NCBI GenBank assembly: GCA_023429565.1 | Contig: JAEZDJ010000108.1 | Location: 1 to 41,573 of the forward strand | From: Actinomycetes bacterium | GTDB taxonomy: Bacteria > Actinomycetota > Coriobacteriia > Coriobacteriales > Eggerthellaceae | Direction of reading: 5' to 3' | Length of the DNA: 41,573 nucleotides | Notes under the pieces: generated by a model | Told to the model about the DNA's origin: nothing | The model's database searches: none | The model's input: only the letters and a program-made list of their open reading frames with translations | In this document: piece by piece, positions 15,910 to 23,760 of the stretch | Position numbering within the stretch: position 1 is the first letter of the stretch | How the letters are laid out: every line of letters starts with the position of its first letter | Made by a program: the position numbers and the translations under genes

Positions 15910-16863
15910 ATGGCCAGCAAACTTATCACCACACATGAGCTCACCGGAACACGTGTTCTGGGTGGGAAGAACGGCAAAAGGCGCATCGGGAAGATTCGCC
16001 GCTTCGTGTTCCACCCCAAGGAGAAACGGTGTGTCGGCTTCATTGTCAAACGTCCCGATCTGCTCTGGATGTTTCGACGAAAGGATCGATTCGTCTCCCT
16101 TGACGGATACGATTTGGTCGACGGCCGTGTGGTCATACGGAATATCCCCGAGGCGACTGACCGTGCTGCCTGTCGGGCGCTGGGGGTCGATTGGGATTCC
16201 TGCGTACTCTGGATCGGCATGCCGGTGATGACTGAAGATGGAGAATCGCTCGGCGCGGTGGGGTCTGTCACCTTCGACCGGATTGTGGGAACCGTCGATT
16301 CCGTCGAAGTCGATTTGGGCGCGACCGCCAACGCGCTGCTGGGAAAACGCATCATTCCTTCATCGCTCATCACGGGATTCCGTCGGGGCAAAGGCGTCGT
16401 TCTCTCTCAGACGGGCAGTGCGTCCACCGAGGAAGAAGAGGTGCTCGGGGCCATCATGGTGTCCAACGAGGCGAGGGATATCCCCGTCGAAGGCGGTGTT
16501 GCCGAGCAGGCAGGAAAGGCCACGGCTGTCGCCGTCGACAAGGCGCACACGGTTGTCGACAAGGCGAAGCCGATCGTGAGCGAAGCCGCCCAGAAGACCG
16601 GCGAGGCGGTGAACAAGGGCGCTTATGCCACCGGAAAGCAAATCTCCCGCTCGAAGACGATGTTCTCCGATTTCAAGGAAGAATACAGCAAGGCGCGTGG
16701 TCCCAAGCCGAAGCCTGAGGAGAAGGCTATCGACAAGGCTCCGGCGACCTCCGAAACGCCAACGAGAAAGAAGCAAAGCGCGTCCAAGCAGCCTGCTTCG
16801 AAGAAGAATATGTTCTCGGCGTTCAAAGAAGAATACGACAAAGCACGTCATGACGAAGAATAG
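15910..16863 (+). CDS. PRC-barrel domain protein with a duplicated C-terminal motif
   Basis: A 317-residue protein. Residues 1-80 and about 95-170 each look like a PRC-barrel: a small beta-barrel in which strands such as RIGKIRRFVFHPKEKRCVGF and SVTFDRIVGTVDSVEVDLG alternate. A region rich in Ala/Lys/Val (195-245) resembles the helical repeats of the YtxH neighbour. The tail carries the same 13-residue motif twice, MFSDFKEEYSKAR (251-263) and MFSAFKEEYDKAR (301-313), exactly 50 residues apart. PRC-barrels bind RNA or protein partners in several families. The start at 15910 is chosen over 15868 because GAGGGAG precedes it. The role is unknown; it probably works with the neighbouring envelope genes. 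Confidence 0.82.
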   Translation: MASKLITTHELTGTRVLGGKNGKRRIGKIRRFVFHPKEKRCVGFIVKRPDLLWMFRRKDRFVSLDGYDLVDGRVVIRNIPEATDRAACRALGVDWDSCVLWIGMPVMTEDGESLGAVGSVTFDRIVGTVDSVEVDLGATANALLGKRIIPSSLITGFRRGKGVVLSQTGSASTEEEEVLGAIMVSNEARDIPVEGGVAEQAGKATAVAVDKAHTVVDKAKPIVSEAAQKTGEAVNKGAYATGKQISRSKTMFSDFKEEYSKARGPKPKPEEKAIDKAPATSETPTRKKQSASKQPASKKNMFSAFKEEYDKARHDEE

Positions 16864-16908
16864 GCGGTAGCGGATCCATTGAATCAGAGAAATAAGGACC
16901 AAGACCGC

Positions 16909-17712
16909 ATGGCGGACATGAAGGAAGAGGGTAGCACGTCCTCCGAAGAGACTCATGAATCACCTGACGGATTGCGGGGGCGCGTCCACCAAGAGGTTTG
17001 CGTCCGCGGTCGGAAGATGGAGAAGGCGGATATATTCAAATTCGTCGGCCTCATTGTGTTTTTCGGCATCATGGTTCTCGTTTGCGTGCTTTTGTGGCCC
17101 TATTTTCATGAGCTGTTCGAGCCGGGCGGAGTCGACCGTCTCATAGACAGCGTCCGCGATGCGGGTCCTGTCGGGATCCTCATCCTGCTTGGATTGCAGC
17201 TTCTGCAGATCGTCGTTGCGTTCATACCCGGGGAAGTCGTGCAGATAGCGGCTGGCATGCTGTATGGGCCTTGGATTGGGGCTCTGGTCATCATGGTGGG
17301 CTGCGTCATATCCAGCGCCTTGATCTTTGTGCTCGTTCATAAGTTGGGCGCGCCCTTCGTTCAGGGCATGGTTCCCGACAAGTACTCTGCGAAGTTCAAG
17401 GAGTTCGAGAAGACGGGAAAGCTCAACGTCATCGTGTTCGTGCTGTTTCTCATTCCGGGGCTTCCCAAGGATGTGTTCACCTATTTGGTTCCTTTGACGG
17501 ACATGAATATGAAGACGTTTCTGATCCTGTCGAATGTGGGGCGCATTCCCGGTGTTGTGGTGTCAACCTATGCGGCAAACGGTCTGGTTGACGGACATAT
17601 CATGCAGAGCGTCATCATCTTCGCGGTGGCTGCGCTCATAGCGGTTCTGGGCATTGTGTTTCGCGAGCAAATCATGAAGGTTCTGGAGCGGTTTTCCCAC
17701 AAGAAGAAATAA
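16909..17712 (+). CDS. TVP38/TMEM64-family (VTT domain) membrane protein
   Basis: A 267-residue protein with a polar N-terminus of about 40 residues, then several membrane helices. The VTT/DedA-like core shows FIPGEVVQIAAGMLYG (family pattern: Pro-Gly-Glu, then Ala-Gly-x-x-Tyr/Phe-Gly), a GCVISSALIFVLVHKLGAPFV helix, and LFLIPGLPKDVFTYLVPLT, corresponding to the FxPGxPxD motif that forms the re-entrant loop. Relatives move or scramble lipids or lipid-linked groups across membranes. The start could also be 16879 (TTG) or 17017 (ATG); 16909 is used because AAGGA lies upstream at a workable distance. The PRC-barrel gene ends 45 bp before it. Confidence 0.85.
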   Translation: MADMKEEGSTSSEETHESPDGLRGRVHQEVCVRGRKMEKADIFKFVGLIVFFGIMVLVCVLLWPYFHELFEPGGVDRLIDSVRDAGPVGILILLGLQLLQIVVAFIPGEVVQIAAGMLYGPWIGALVIMVGCVISSALIFVLVHKLGAPFVQGMVPDKYSAKFKEFEKTGKLNVIVFVLFLIPGLPKDVFTYLVPLTDMNMKTFLILSNVGRIPGVVVSTYAANGLVDGHIMQSVIIFAVAALIAVLGIVFREQIMKVLERFSHKKK

Positions 17713-17854
17713 GGCCAGGGGGCATCGTTCCGACTTCCGTGCGACGAAAGATGATCGATGGATGACGAAACCATGACGGTTCCCTGTCGGATGCGGGCAA
17801 GCAAGTACCATGGCGCTATCAAAATGTCGATGCAGGATGAAAGAGGCCTTTTCC

Positions 17855-18547
17855 ATGAGCCTGAATGAAGATGCCGTTGACGCTTCGGCTGCAGTTGCGG
17901 CCGCCGAAGCCGAGCTTGAGGCCGCACAGGAAAATCTGGTTGCGGCCAAAGCCCGGCTTGCAGCGGAATCCGAGGGCGAACAGACTGAGATTGCGGGGGA
18001 CAATGCCGAAGAATCATCGGATTCCACCGTTCAAACCGCCCCTCTTTGCGGTCCGGTAGCGACTCAGCATCCGGAGGAAGAAACTCTGCCACCCCCGGTT
18101 GGACAGCCCCAGCCCGTTCATTCGTGGGGACAGCCTTTCGAGGGCGCCGGTGTTCCTCCCATTCCACCCGCGCAGGCGCAGCCGGGTTACACAACGTCGC
18201 AGCCTGCTTCGGGTGCGGTGCCTCCCCAGCAGCCGCACTACGGCTATCAGCAACCCTCTTCCCAGCAACCCTATGCCGCCCAGTCGGTCACCAGCACCAA
18301 GGACCATGTTGCCGCCGGGCTTCTTGCCATCTTTTTGGGAGGGCTCGGCATCCACAAGTTCTATCTGGGCTACAACACACCCGGTTTCATCATGCTCGCA
18401 GTGACGGTTCTCGGTAGCGTTTTCACCTTTGGCTTGGCTGGAGGCGTGGTGTGGGTCATCTCCATCATCGAGGGGATTCTCTACCTCACCAAGTCTCAGT
18501 CGGAGTTTGAGCAGATCTATGTGTTCGGCAAGCGTGAGTGGTTCTGA
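17855..18547 (+). CDS. TM2 domain-containing protein with Pro/Gln-rich linker
   Basis: A 230-residue protein. Residues 8-40 form an Ala/Glu-rich helix (likely coiled coil). Residues 75-145 are a Pro/Gln/Tyr-rich disordered linker. The C-terminal TM2 domain (about 148-211) has two membrane helices joined by a short turn, with the signature LGGLGIHKFYLG at 161-172. TM2 proteins are common in bacteria, but their function is generally unknown. The start at 17855 is preferred over 17810 and 17837 because AAGAGG lies 8 nt before it. Confidence 0.85.
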   Translation: MSLNEDAVDASAAVAAAEAELEAAQENLVAAKARLAAESEGEQTEIAGDNAEESSDSTVQTAPLCGPVATQHPEEETLPPPVGQPQPVHSWGQPFEGAGVPPIPPAQAQPGYTTSQPASGAVPPQQPHYGYQQPSSQQPYAAQSVTSTKDHVAAGLLAIFLGGLGIHKFYLGYNTPGFIMLAVTVLGSVFTFGLAGGVVWVISIIEGILYLTKSQSEFEQIYVFGKREWF

Positions 18548-18626
18548 CGGGACATGGCGTCAAGCGAAGCGTGGCGCGACGGGGAACTTCCCAACATGTT
18601 CGGGTCGTGCTCCCGTTGTCCCGTCA
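18545..18626 (+). other. 10-bp inverted repeat at the end of the TM2 gene
   Basis: TGACGGGACA (18545-18554), beginning at the TM2 stop codon, is repeated as its exact reverse complement TGTCCCGTCA at 18617-18626. The 62 nt between are GC-rich and could fold further. It may protect or end the transcript; no T-run follows. Confidence 0.3.
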
Positions 18627-18702
18627 TTTGACTTCCCTGTTCTGACCTGCGAAGCCAGCGGGTTTTCTTATGGAGTGCGGCGGAGGTCCGCTCCTTTTTC
18701 GC

Positions 18703-18708
18703 TAGAAT
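18703..18708 (+). promoter_or_regulatory. -10 element TAGAAT before the aldolase gene
   Basis: GCTAGAATAA at 18701-18710 holds a TAGAAT -10 about 45 bp before the aldolase start. The identical 10-mer lies upstream of pgi at 29391-29400. No clear -35 is seen. Confidence 0.4.
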
Positions 18709-18753
18709 AAAGCCAATGCCTTTTACGCAAGGACATCCTTAAAGGAGGAAACC

Positions 18754-19692
18754 ATGCCAAAAATTACTCGTGATCAGGTAAGGGTGCCGGCTGATGTTAT
18801 GCCGGAGTCACGGGAGGTGTACCTTGATAACTATCTGAAAGCAACGCGCGGCACCGGTCGTCTCATGCTGTTCGCGTGCGATCAGAAGATCGAGCACCTC
18901 AACAAGGATTTCTATGGCGAGGGCATCGATATTGCCGATGCAGAGCCGGAGCATCTCTTCAAGATCGGTCGCCAGGGAGCCATTGGGGTTCTGGCGGGGC
19001 AGCGTGGCCTCATCGCGCAGTATGCTCCGGACTATCCTGAGATCAACTATCTTGTGAAGATGAATTCCAAGACGAATCTCGTTGGCGTGAAGCAGGACGA
19101 TCCCTACTCGCCGCAGCTCTACGACCTCGATGCCGTTCTGGCCATGCGCGAAGCAGGCGTGAACATCGTCGGTTTGGGCTACACCATCTATCTTGGCAGC
19201 GAGTATGAGTCCACGATGATGGCCGAAGCGGGCGAGCTTATCGCTCAGGCCCATGCCAACGGACTGTTGGTTGTGTTGTGGATATATCCGCGCGGCAAGG
19301 CCGTGACCGCCGAGAAAGATCCAGCCCTCATTGCTGGCGCGGCTGGCGTCGCGCTCTGCCTGGGTGCGGATTTCGTCAAAGTGAACCCGCCGAAGCCTGA
19401 GGATGGAACTGCTCCGGCAGAGGCTCTCAAGATAGCGGCCATGGCTGCTGGACGCACGGGCCTTGTGTGTGCCGGCGGTTCGACGGTTGATGCAGAGACC
19501 TTCCTCACGCAACTCCACGACCAGATCCACGTGGGCCATGCCTGCGGAAACGCCACAGGGCGCAATCTCCATCAGCGCTCGCTTGATGAGGCGGTGCGCC
19601 TGACGAAGGCCATCAGCGCCATCACGCTTGCCGATTACAGCGTTGAGGACGCCCTCGACGTCTTCAACGGCGACGAGGACTTCTCCTTGTAA
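18754..19692 (+). CDS. Class I fructose-bisphosphate aldolase (archaeal/FbaB-type)
   Basis: A 312-residue TIM-barrel aldolase of the DeoC/FbaB/LacD group, which makes a Schiff base with its substrate and needs no metal. RGTGRLMLFACDQKIEH (32-48) is the phosphate/substrate N-terminal strand with the conserved Asp-Gln. LVKMNSKTNL follows at 100-109, then GLGYTIYLGSE, VVLWIYPRG (173-181) and GADFVKVNPP with the likely Schiff-base Lys209. CAGGS near the end is the phosphate loop. The most likely reaction is the reversible cleavage of fructose 1,6-bisphosphate in glycolysis/gluconeogenesis, but related enzymes use other keto-sugars. A strong AAAGGAGG precedes the ATG. It is a single gene ended by the terminator at 19727. 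Confidence 0.85.
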   Translation: MPKITRDQVRVPADVMPESREVYLDNYLKATRGTGRLMLFACDQKIEHLNKDFYGEGIDIADAEPEHLFKIGRQGAIGVLAGQRGLIAQYAPDYPEINYLVKMNSKTNLVGVKQDDPYSPQLYDLDAVLAMREAGVNIVGLGYTIYLGSEYESTMMAEAGELIAQAHANGLLVVLWIYPRGKAVTAEKDPALIAGAAGVALCLGADFVKVNPPKPEDGTAPAEALKIAAMAAGRTGLVCAGGSTVDAETFLTQLHDQIHVGHACGNATGRNLHQRSLDEAVRLTKAISAITLADYSVEDALDVFNGDEDFSL

Positions 19693-19726
19693 CGCCTTCC
19701 GCAGTCACTGTTCTGCCGATGTCGCA

Positions 19727-19764
19727 GACGCCCCTTTCCTGAATGGCGAGGGGCGTCTTCTTTT
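19727..19764 (+). terminator. Terminator after the aldolase gene
   Basis: GACGCCCC (19727-19734) pairs with GGGGCGTC (19750-19757), followed by TTCTTTT. Confidence 0.85.
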
Positions 19765-19898
19765 ATGGAAGAGGACTTTTCGCTGCGTGCGTTCCTGCGA
19801 GAGCCTGCGCCGAGACGCAGGGCTTGTTTGGGCACTGTGTTGAGAAGCGGCGCCCAGTCTCTTTGCCCGTCGCTTTGGAACGCAAGGCCCCCGTTCGT

Positions 19899-19934
19899 CA
19901 AGACCCGTTATCAATAAGATGGTAACGGGTCTTG
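19899..19934. promoter_or_regulatory. Perfect 12-bp inverted repeat upstream of catalase
   Basis: CAAGACCCGTTA (19899-19910) and TAACGGGTCTTG (19923-19934) are exact reverse complements around a 12-nt A/T-rich spacer. No T-run follows on either strand. It lies 88 bp before the catalase ATG, inside a 329-bp stretch without genes. It could be a regulator site for an oxidative-stress repressor or a leader hairpin; the sequence does not decide. The rest of 19693-20021, apart from the terminator, shows nothing recognisable. Confidence 0.5.
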
Positions 19935-20021
19935 GCGACGGGCTTGATGATAGTACCATGGGACGACATCAGGAAGCACGCAGAAGGGGCGCGCGACCGC
20001 CATGAGCGGGAAGGGGTTTTT

Positions 20022-21578
20022 ATGGCTGATTCCGATACTGACACCAGCAAGCTTTCGAATGAGGTTGGCAATCCTGTTGCTGACAACAACCACACCATCA
20101 CCGCAGGCGAACGTGGTCCCATGATGCTGCAGGACAACTGGATGGTCGAGAAGTTGGCGCATTTCGACCGCGAGGTCATCCCGGAGCGGCGCATGCATGC
20201 CAAGGGGTCGGGCGCTTACGGCACATTCAAGGTGACGGGTGACATCACCGCCTTCACGAAGGCGAAGGTCTTCATACCGGGAACCGAGACTGAAGTGTTC
20301 CTTCGGTTTTCTACCGTAGCAGGCGAGCGTGGCGCCGCCGATGCGGAGCGTGATATACGCGGCTTTGCCATGAAGTTCTACACCCCCGACGGCAACTGGG
20401 ATCTTGTTGGGAACAACACGCCCGTCTTCTTTTTGCGCGATCCAAAGAAGTTCGTCGATCTCAATCATGTGGTCAAGCGCGATCCTCATACCAATATGCA
20501 TTCGGCCCAATCAAATTGGGATTTCTGGTCCAGCCTTCCCGAGGCGCTGCATCAGGTGACCATTGTCATGTCCGATCGCGGCATACCTGCCAGCTATCGC
20601 CATATGCATGGATTTGGCAGCCATACCTTCAGCTTCCTCAATGATGAGAACGAGCGCACGTGGGTGAAGTTCCACCTGAGGACCCAGCAAGGCATCAAAA
20701 ACCTCACGAATGAGGAGGCCGCCGAGATCGTCGCGCATGACAGGGAAAGCCATCAGCGCGACCTCTTCGAGGCCATCGATCGGGGCGACTTCCCCCGATG
20801 GACGTTTTACATTCAGGTGATGGACGAGTCCACCGCCAAGAATTACAAGGAAAACCCTTTCGATGTCACGAAGGTGTGGAGCCATAAGGAGTTCCCGCTC
20901 ATCGAGGTTGGCGAACTGGAGCTCAATCGCAATCCGCAAAATTATTTCGCCGAGGTCGAACAGGCTGCATTTGCTCCTACGCACCTTGTTCCCGGCATCG
21001 CCCTCTCGCCCGACAAGCTGTTGCAGGGACGCCTTTTCGCCTATGGAGACGCGCAACGCTATCGCCTTGGCGTGAACCATAACCATATTCCCGTCAACAA
21101 GCCACGTTGCCCCTATGCCGAGTTCCATCGGGATGGGCAAATGCGCACTGATGGCAATTTTGGAGCCACGATTGCCTATGAGCCCAATAGCTATGGCCAA
21201 TGGCGACAGCAAGCCGCCGCGGCGGAGCCACCCCTCGACCTCTTCGGTCCCATGGACGCTTGGGACCCTGCCGATGACCCGACCGACGACACCTTCTATC
21301 AGCCAGGCGATCTCTATCGCCTCATGGAAGAGGACAAACGTGCGGCGCTCATCTCGAACACGGCGGCCGATATCGGTCCAACGACCGAGAACATCAAATA
21401 CCGTCACGCAGCCCATTGTCATAAGGCCGACGTCGAATATGGCACGCGTTTGGCCGAGGCGCTGGGATTGGACGTCGCCCGCGTTGAGGAGCTTGCATCG
21501 ATGGGGCATGAGGAGCTGATGGCGGCCACCGGACAGGACGTTCCGCCCCGTAAGCCTGGCGGGGCCATCAAAGCATAA
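20022..21578 (+). CDS. katA: Haem catalase
   Basis: A 518-residue monofunctional catalase that turns hydrogen peroxide into water and oxygen in the cytoplasm. The distal His59 lies in RRMHAKGSGAYG. The distal Asn (131/132) lies in GNNTPVFFLRDP. RFSTVAGERGAAD is the family pattern after it, and the haem-ligand Tyr is in RLFAYGDAQRYRLG. The size fits the small-subunit type with an extra C-terminal segment of about 25 residues (PPRKPGGAIKA end). The start at 20022 follows GGAAGGGG; the open frame from 19932 runs through the inverted repeat and is rejected. In an anaerobe it serves oxygen defence, in line with cydAB at 35815. Confidence 0.96.
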   Translation: MADSDTDTSKLSNEVGNPVADNNHTITAGERGPMMLQDNWMVEKLAHFDREVIPERRMHAKGSGAYGTFKVTGDITAFTKAKVFIPGTETEVFLRFSTVAGERGAADAERDIRGFAMKFYTPDGNWDLVGNNTPVFFLRDPKKFVDLNHVVKRDPHTNMHSAQSNWDFWSSLPEALHQVTIVMSDRGIPASYRHMHGFGSHTFSFLNDENERTWVKFHLRTQQGIKNLTNEEAAEIVAHDRESHQRDLFEAIDRGDFPRWTFYIQVMDESTAKNYKENPFDVTKVWSHKEFPLIEVGELELNRNPQNYFAEVEQAAFAPTHLVPGIALSPDKLLQGRLFAYGDAQRYRLGVNHNHIPVNKPRCPYAEFHRDGQMRTDGNFGATIAYEPNSYGQWRQQAAAAEPPLDLFGPMDAWDPADDPTDDTFYQPGDLYRLMEEDKRAALISNTAADIGPTTENIKYRHAAHCHKADVEYGTRLAEALGLDVARVEELASMGHEELMAATGQDVPPRKPGGAIKA

Positions 21579-21583
21579 AAAGC

Positions 21584-21625
21584 AACAAGCTCGACGAGGC
21601 GTGAAGCGTCCTCGGCGAGCTTGTT
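21584..21625. terminator. Terminator shared by catalase and tRNA-Leu(CAA)
   Basis: A 16-bp stem with one mismatch (AACAAGCTCG at 21584-21593 pairs with CGAGCTTGTT at 21616-21625). On the minus strand it is followed by GCTTTTT, so it is a good intrinsic terminator for the tRNA gene. It probably also ends the convergent catalase transcript. Confidence 0.8.
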
Positions 21626-21637
21626 CGTGATTCAAAG

Positions 21638-21721
21638 TGGTGCCCGAGGCGAGAGTCGAACTCGCACGTCGTGAGACAACGGTTTTTGAGACCGCCGCGT
21701 CTGCCATTCCGCCACTCGGGC
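21638..21721 (-). tRNA. tRNA-Leu (anticodon CAA)
   Basis: A class II tRNA on the minus strand. The acceptor GCCCGAG (21721-21715) pairs with CTCGGGC. The anticodon loop CTCAAAA carries anticodon CAA, which reads TTG leucine codons. A variable arm TGTCTCACGACG and the T-loop TTCGACT are present. ACCA is encoded at the 3' end (21641-21638). Confidence 0.96.
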
Positions 21722-21731
21722 GCAACACGAG

Positions 21732-21760
21732 AGTATACCGGATACCCGGTACGCCGTCGA
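21732..21760 (-). promoter_or_regulatory. Promoter of tRNA-Leu(CAA)
   Basis: On the minus strand TATACT (21737-21732) lies 17 bp after TCGACG (21760-21755, four of six -35 positions). The -10 is about 10 bp before the mature tRNA 5' end. Confidence 0.45.
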
Positions 21761-22111
21761 GGGGAAAAATGGGCATCGGGTGGGCGTCGCCCATCAACAA
21801 GCCTCTGGCCACGGTTCGTCCGGGCGGGGATTATCAGTCAGGGGACAGACTTCGACGAGAAGCGCCGGGCCGGTTGCTTGGGGTGGTGGGCCCTTCTTTC
21901 CTGTACAAATCAGAGGCATCTTCGCCTTGGCCTCCGAACATGGCCCGTTTCAGGCGGCGTGTGCCTCATCCGAAAGCAAACGGGCAACAGGTTTTCAGGA
22001 CTCTGGCAGAACATCGCCGCATGAAGCATAATGGGATGATCTTTGGGCATGCCCGCACGATTGTGTTCTTGCGGAGACATGCAGATGTGGTCAACCGGCT
22101 AGGAGGTCGCC
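21761..22111. other. Gene-free stretch before the dipeptidase
   Basis: About 350 bp with no open frame that looks like a protein, no tRNA and no clear hairpin terminator. The only recognisable element is the ribosome-binding site CTAGGAGG just before 22112. It presumably holds the dipeptidase promoter, which I cannot pick out. Confidence 0.5.
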
Positions 22112-23524
22112 ATGGAGCATGAGGAATTGCTTGAGAGCATCGATGCATATGTGGAGGAGAACTGGGAGGCGATGGTGGAAGACATCGCATCCCTCGTGCG
22201 CATTCCCAGCTTTCAGGAGGATGACAAGAAGGCGCATGGCGCACCCTTCGGTCCCGGTCCGAAGCAGGCGCTTACGGCGGCCCTTGCGCTGGCCGAGAGG
22301 ATGGGCTTCTCCGTGCACGATGCCGAAGGATACATCGGGTTCGCTGACTTTGAGGGAAAGAGCGAGACCCAAATTGGAATTATCGGCCACATGGACGTTG
22401 TCCCGGCCGGGCCGGGTTGGAGTTTCGATCCGTATGAGGTCACGCGCAAGGACGGGTATCTCATGGGAAGAGGCACGCTCGACGACAAAGGACCGAGCGT
22501 CGTTGCCCTGCATGCCTTGAAGTTTTGGAAGGATCGGGGAACCGAGTTTCCTTACACGGTGCGCTTTCTGTTTGGGGCGAATGAGGAATCGGGCATGGCC
22601 GACGTGGCGTACTATCGCCGTCACTATGATGACCCAGCCTTCCTGTTCACGCCTGACGCGGAATTTCCCGTGTGCTACGGTGAGAAGGGCGGCTATGACG
22701 GCGTGATCGCAAGCAGGCCCATACCTGCGGCGAATCGTGTCGTGCTGGAATTTGAGGGAGGAACCGCGACCAATGCAGTTCCAGGACAAGCCTATGCCAT
22801 GGTGAGGGCAGCCGTCGACGAACTTCCGGAAACCGATCGCATCACCGTCACCCAGGACGGACCCGGCCGTGTGCGTTTGGATGCCGCCGGCAAGAGCGCG
22901 CATGCCTCAATGCCCGAGGACGGCGTCAACGCCATTGGCCTTATTGTCGATTATCTTCTGGAACACGAACTGTGCACCGCCGACGAGTGCGCCTTCCTTT
23001 CTCTTGACCAAAAACTCCTCAACCATACTGACGGCAGCGGCTTGGGTCTGGAGAGCGAAGACGAGCATTTCGGTCCCCTGACCATCGTCGGAGGCACCGT
23101 TGCCATCAAGGATGACCGCTTCGTCCAGACGCTCGACAGCCGCTTTCCCACATCCATCACGGCGGATGAGATCACTGAGCGTATGGAGCAGCTGGTGTCT
23201 GAAATTGGCGGGTCGTTCGAGAACACGTTGCTCATGGAGCCCTTCTTGGTGGAGCCGGACTCTCCGGTCATCCAAGCTCTTCTCAACGCCTATAACGAGG
23301 CGACGGGAGAACAGGCGAAGCCGTTCACGATGGGTGGGGGCACGTATGCCCGCGAGTTCACGTCTGGCGCAAGCTTCGGTCCCGAAAAGCCTTGGATCGA
23401 GAATCCTGACTGGGTGGGGACGATGCACGGTCCTGACGAAGGAGTGAGCGAGGATCTGCTCAAACAGGCGTTCAAGATATACGCGCTGACCATCCCCAAG
23501 CTCATGGCTCTCGAACTGGGATGA
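22112..23524 (+). CDS. pepV: M20-family dipeptidase (PepV/Sapep-like)
   Basis: A 470-residue zinc metallopeptidase that cleaves dipeptides in the cytoplasm. It has GHMDVVPAGPGW (first zinc His and the catalytic Asp), GRGTLDDKGP (bridging Asp), GANEESGM (the general-base Glu and a zinc Glu), TPDAEFPV (zinc Asp) and TMHGPDEGV (final zinc His). The inserted dimerisation/lid region lies between about 185 and 380. This motif set and the length of about 470 are typical of PepV, Sapep and related Xaa-His dipeptidases. CTAGGAGG precedes the ATG. It stands alone, ended by a hairpin at 23531. Confidence 0.92.
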   Translation: MEHEELLESIDAYVEENWEAMVEDIASLVRIPSFQEDDKKAHGAPFGPGPKQALTAALALAERMGFSVHDAEGYIGFADFEGKSETQIGIIGHMDVVPAGPGWSFDPYEVTRKDGYLMGRGTLDDKGPSVVALHALKFWKDRGTEFPYTVRFLFGANEESGMADVAYYRRHYDDPAFLFTPDAEFPVCYGEKGGYDGVIASRPIPAANRVVLEFEGGTATNAVPGQAYAMVRAAVDELPETDRITVTQDGPGRVRLDAAGKSAHASMPEDGVNAIGLIVDYLLEHELCTADECAFLSLDQKLLNHTDGSGLGLESEDEHFGPLTIVGGTVAIKDDRFVQTLDSRFPTSITADEITERMEQLVSEIGGSFENTLLMEPFLVEPDSPVIQALLNAYNEATGEQAKPFTMGGGTYAREFTSGASFGPEKPWIENPDWVGTMHGPDEGVSEDLLKQAFKIYALTIPKLMALELG

Positions 23525-23530
23525 CGGCAC

Positions 23531-23572
23531 GAGGACGGCTTCGAGGCCCGAGGTTTCCTCGAAGCCGTCCTC
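23531..23572 (+). terminator. Hairpin after the dipeptidase gene
   Basis: A perfect 16-bp stem (GAGGACGGCTTCGAGG at 23531-23546 with its complement at 23557-23572) has a 10-nt loop. No T-run follows, so it may end transcription weakly or protect the 3' end. Confidence 0.6.
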
Positions 23573-23700
23573 GACGCAGCTCGGAAACCGGCGCGGCACG
23601 AAGGCGAGACGGGCCCCTTTGAGGCTGCTCGCCCGTTTGTCATATCTGTTGCTTTGCCCAAGTATCTCATGCTTTTTGGCGCTTTGCTTTCTCCTTCCTC

Positions 23701-23706
23701 TATAAT
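23701..23706 (+). promoter_or_regulatory. -10 element before the LytTR regulator gene
   Basis: A perfect TATAAT lies 54 bp upstream of the GTG start. The best -35 candidate is TTGGCG (23676-23681) at 19 bp, which is weak. Confidence 0.45.
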
Positions 23707-23760
23707 GAGAAAAACGTGGGCGAAGCCCGCGCACGTCTGAGAAGGCTAGAGGAGGCTCAA

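Noticed and set aside
15012..16391. 459-residue open frame on the minus strand
   Set aside because: Covers the YtxH and PRC-barrel genes, which have clear ribosome-binding sites and family motifs on the plus strand.
18745..18756. AGGAAACC next to the aldolase start as another copy of the shared motif
   Set aside because: It is part of the ribosome-binding site AAAGGAGGAAACC and lacks the last base and the paired copy.
20511..21812. 433-residue open frame on the minus strand
   Set aside because: It lies opposite the catalase gene and tRNA-Leu(CAA) and is a GC-skewed shadow; catalase motifs on the plus strand are unambiguous.
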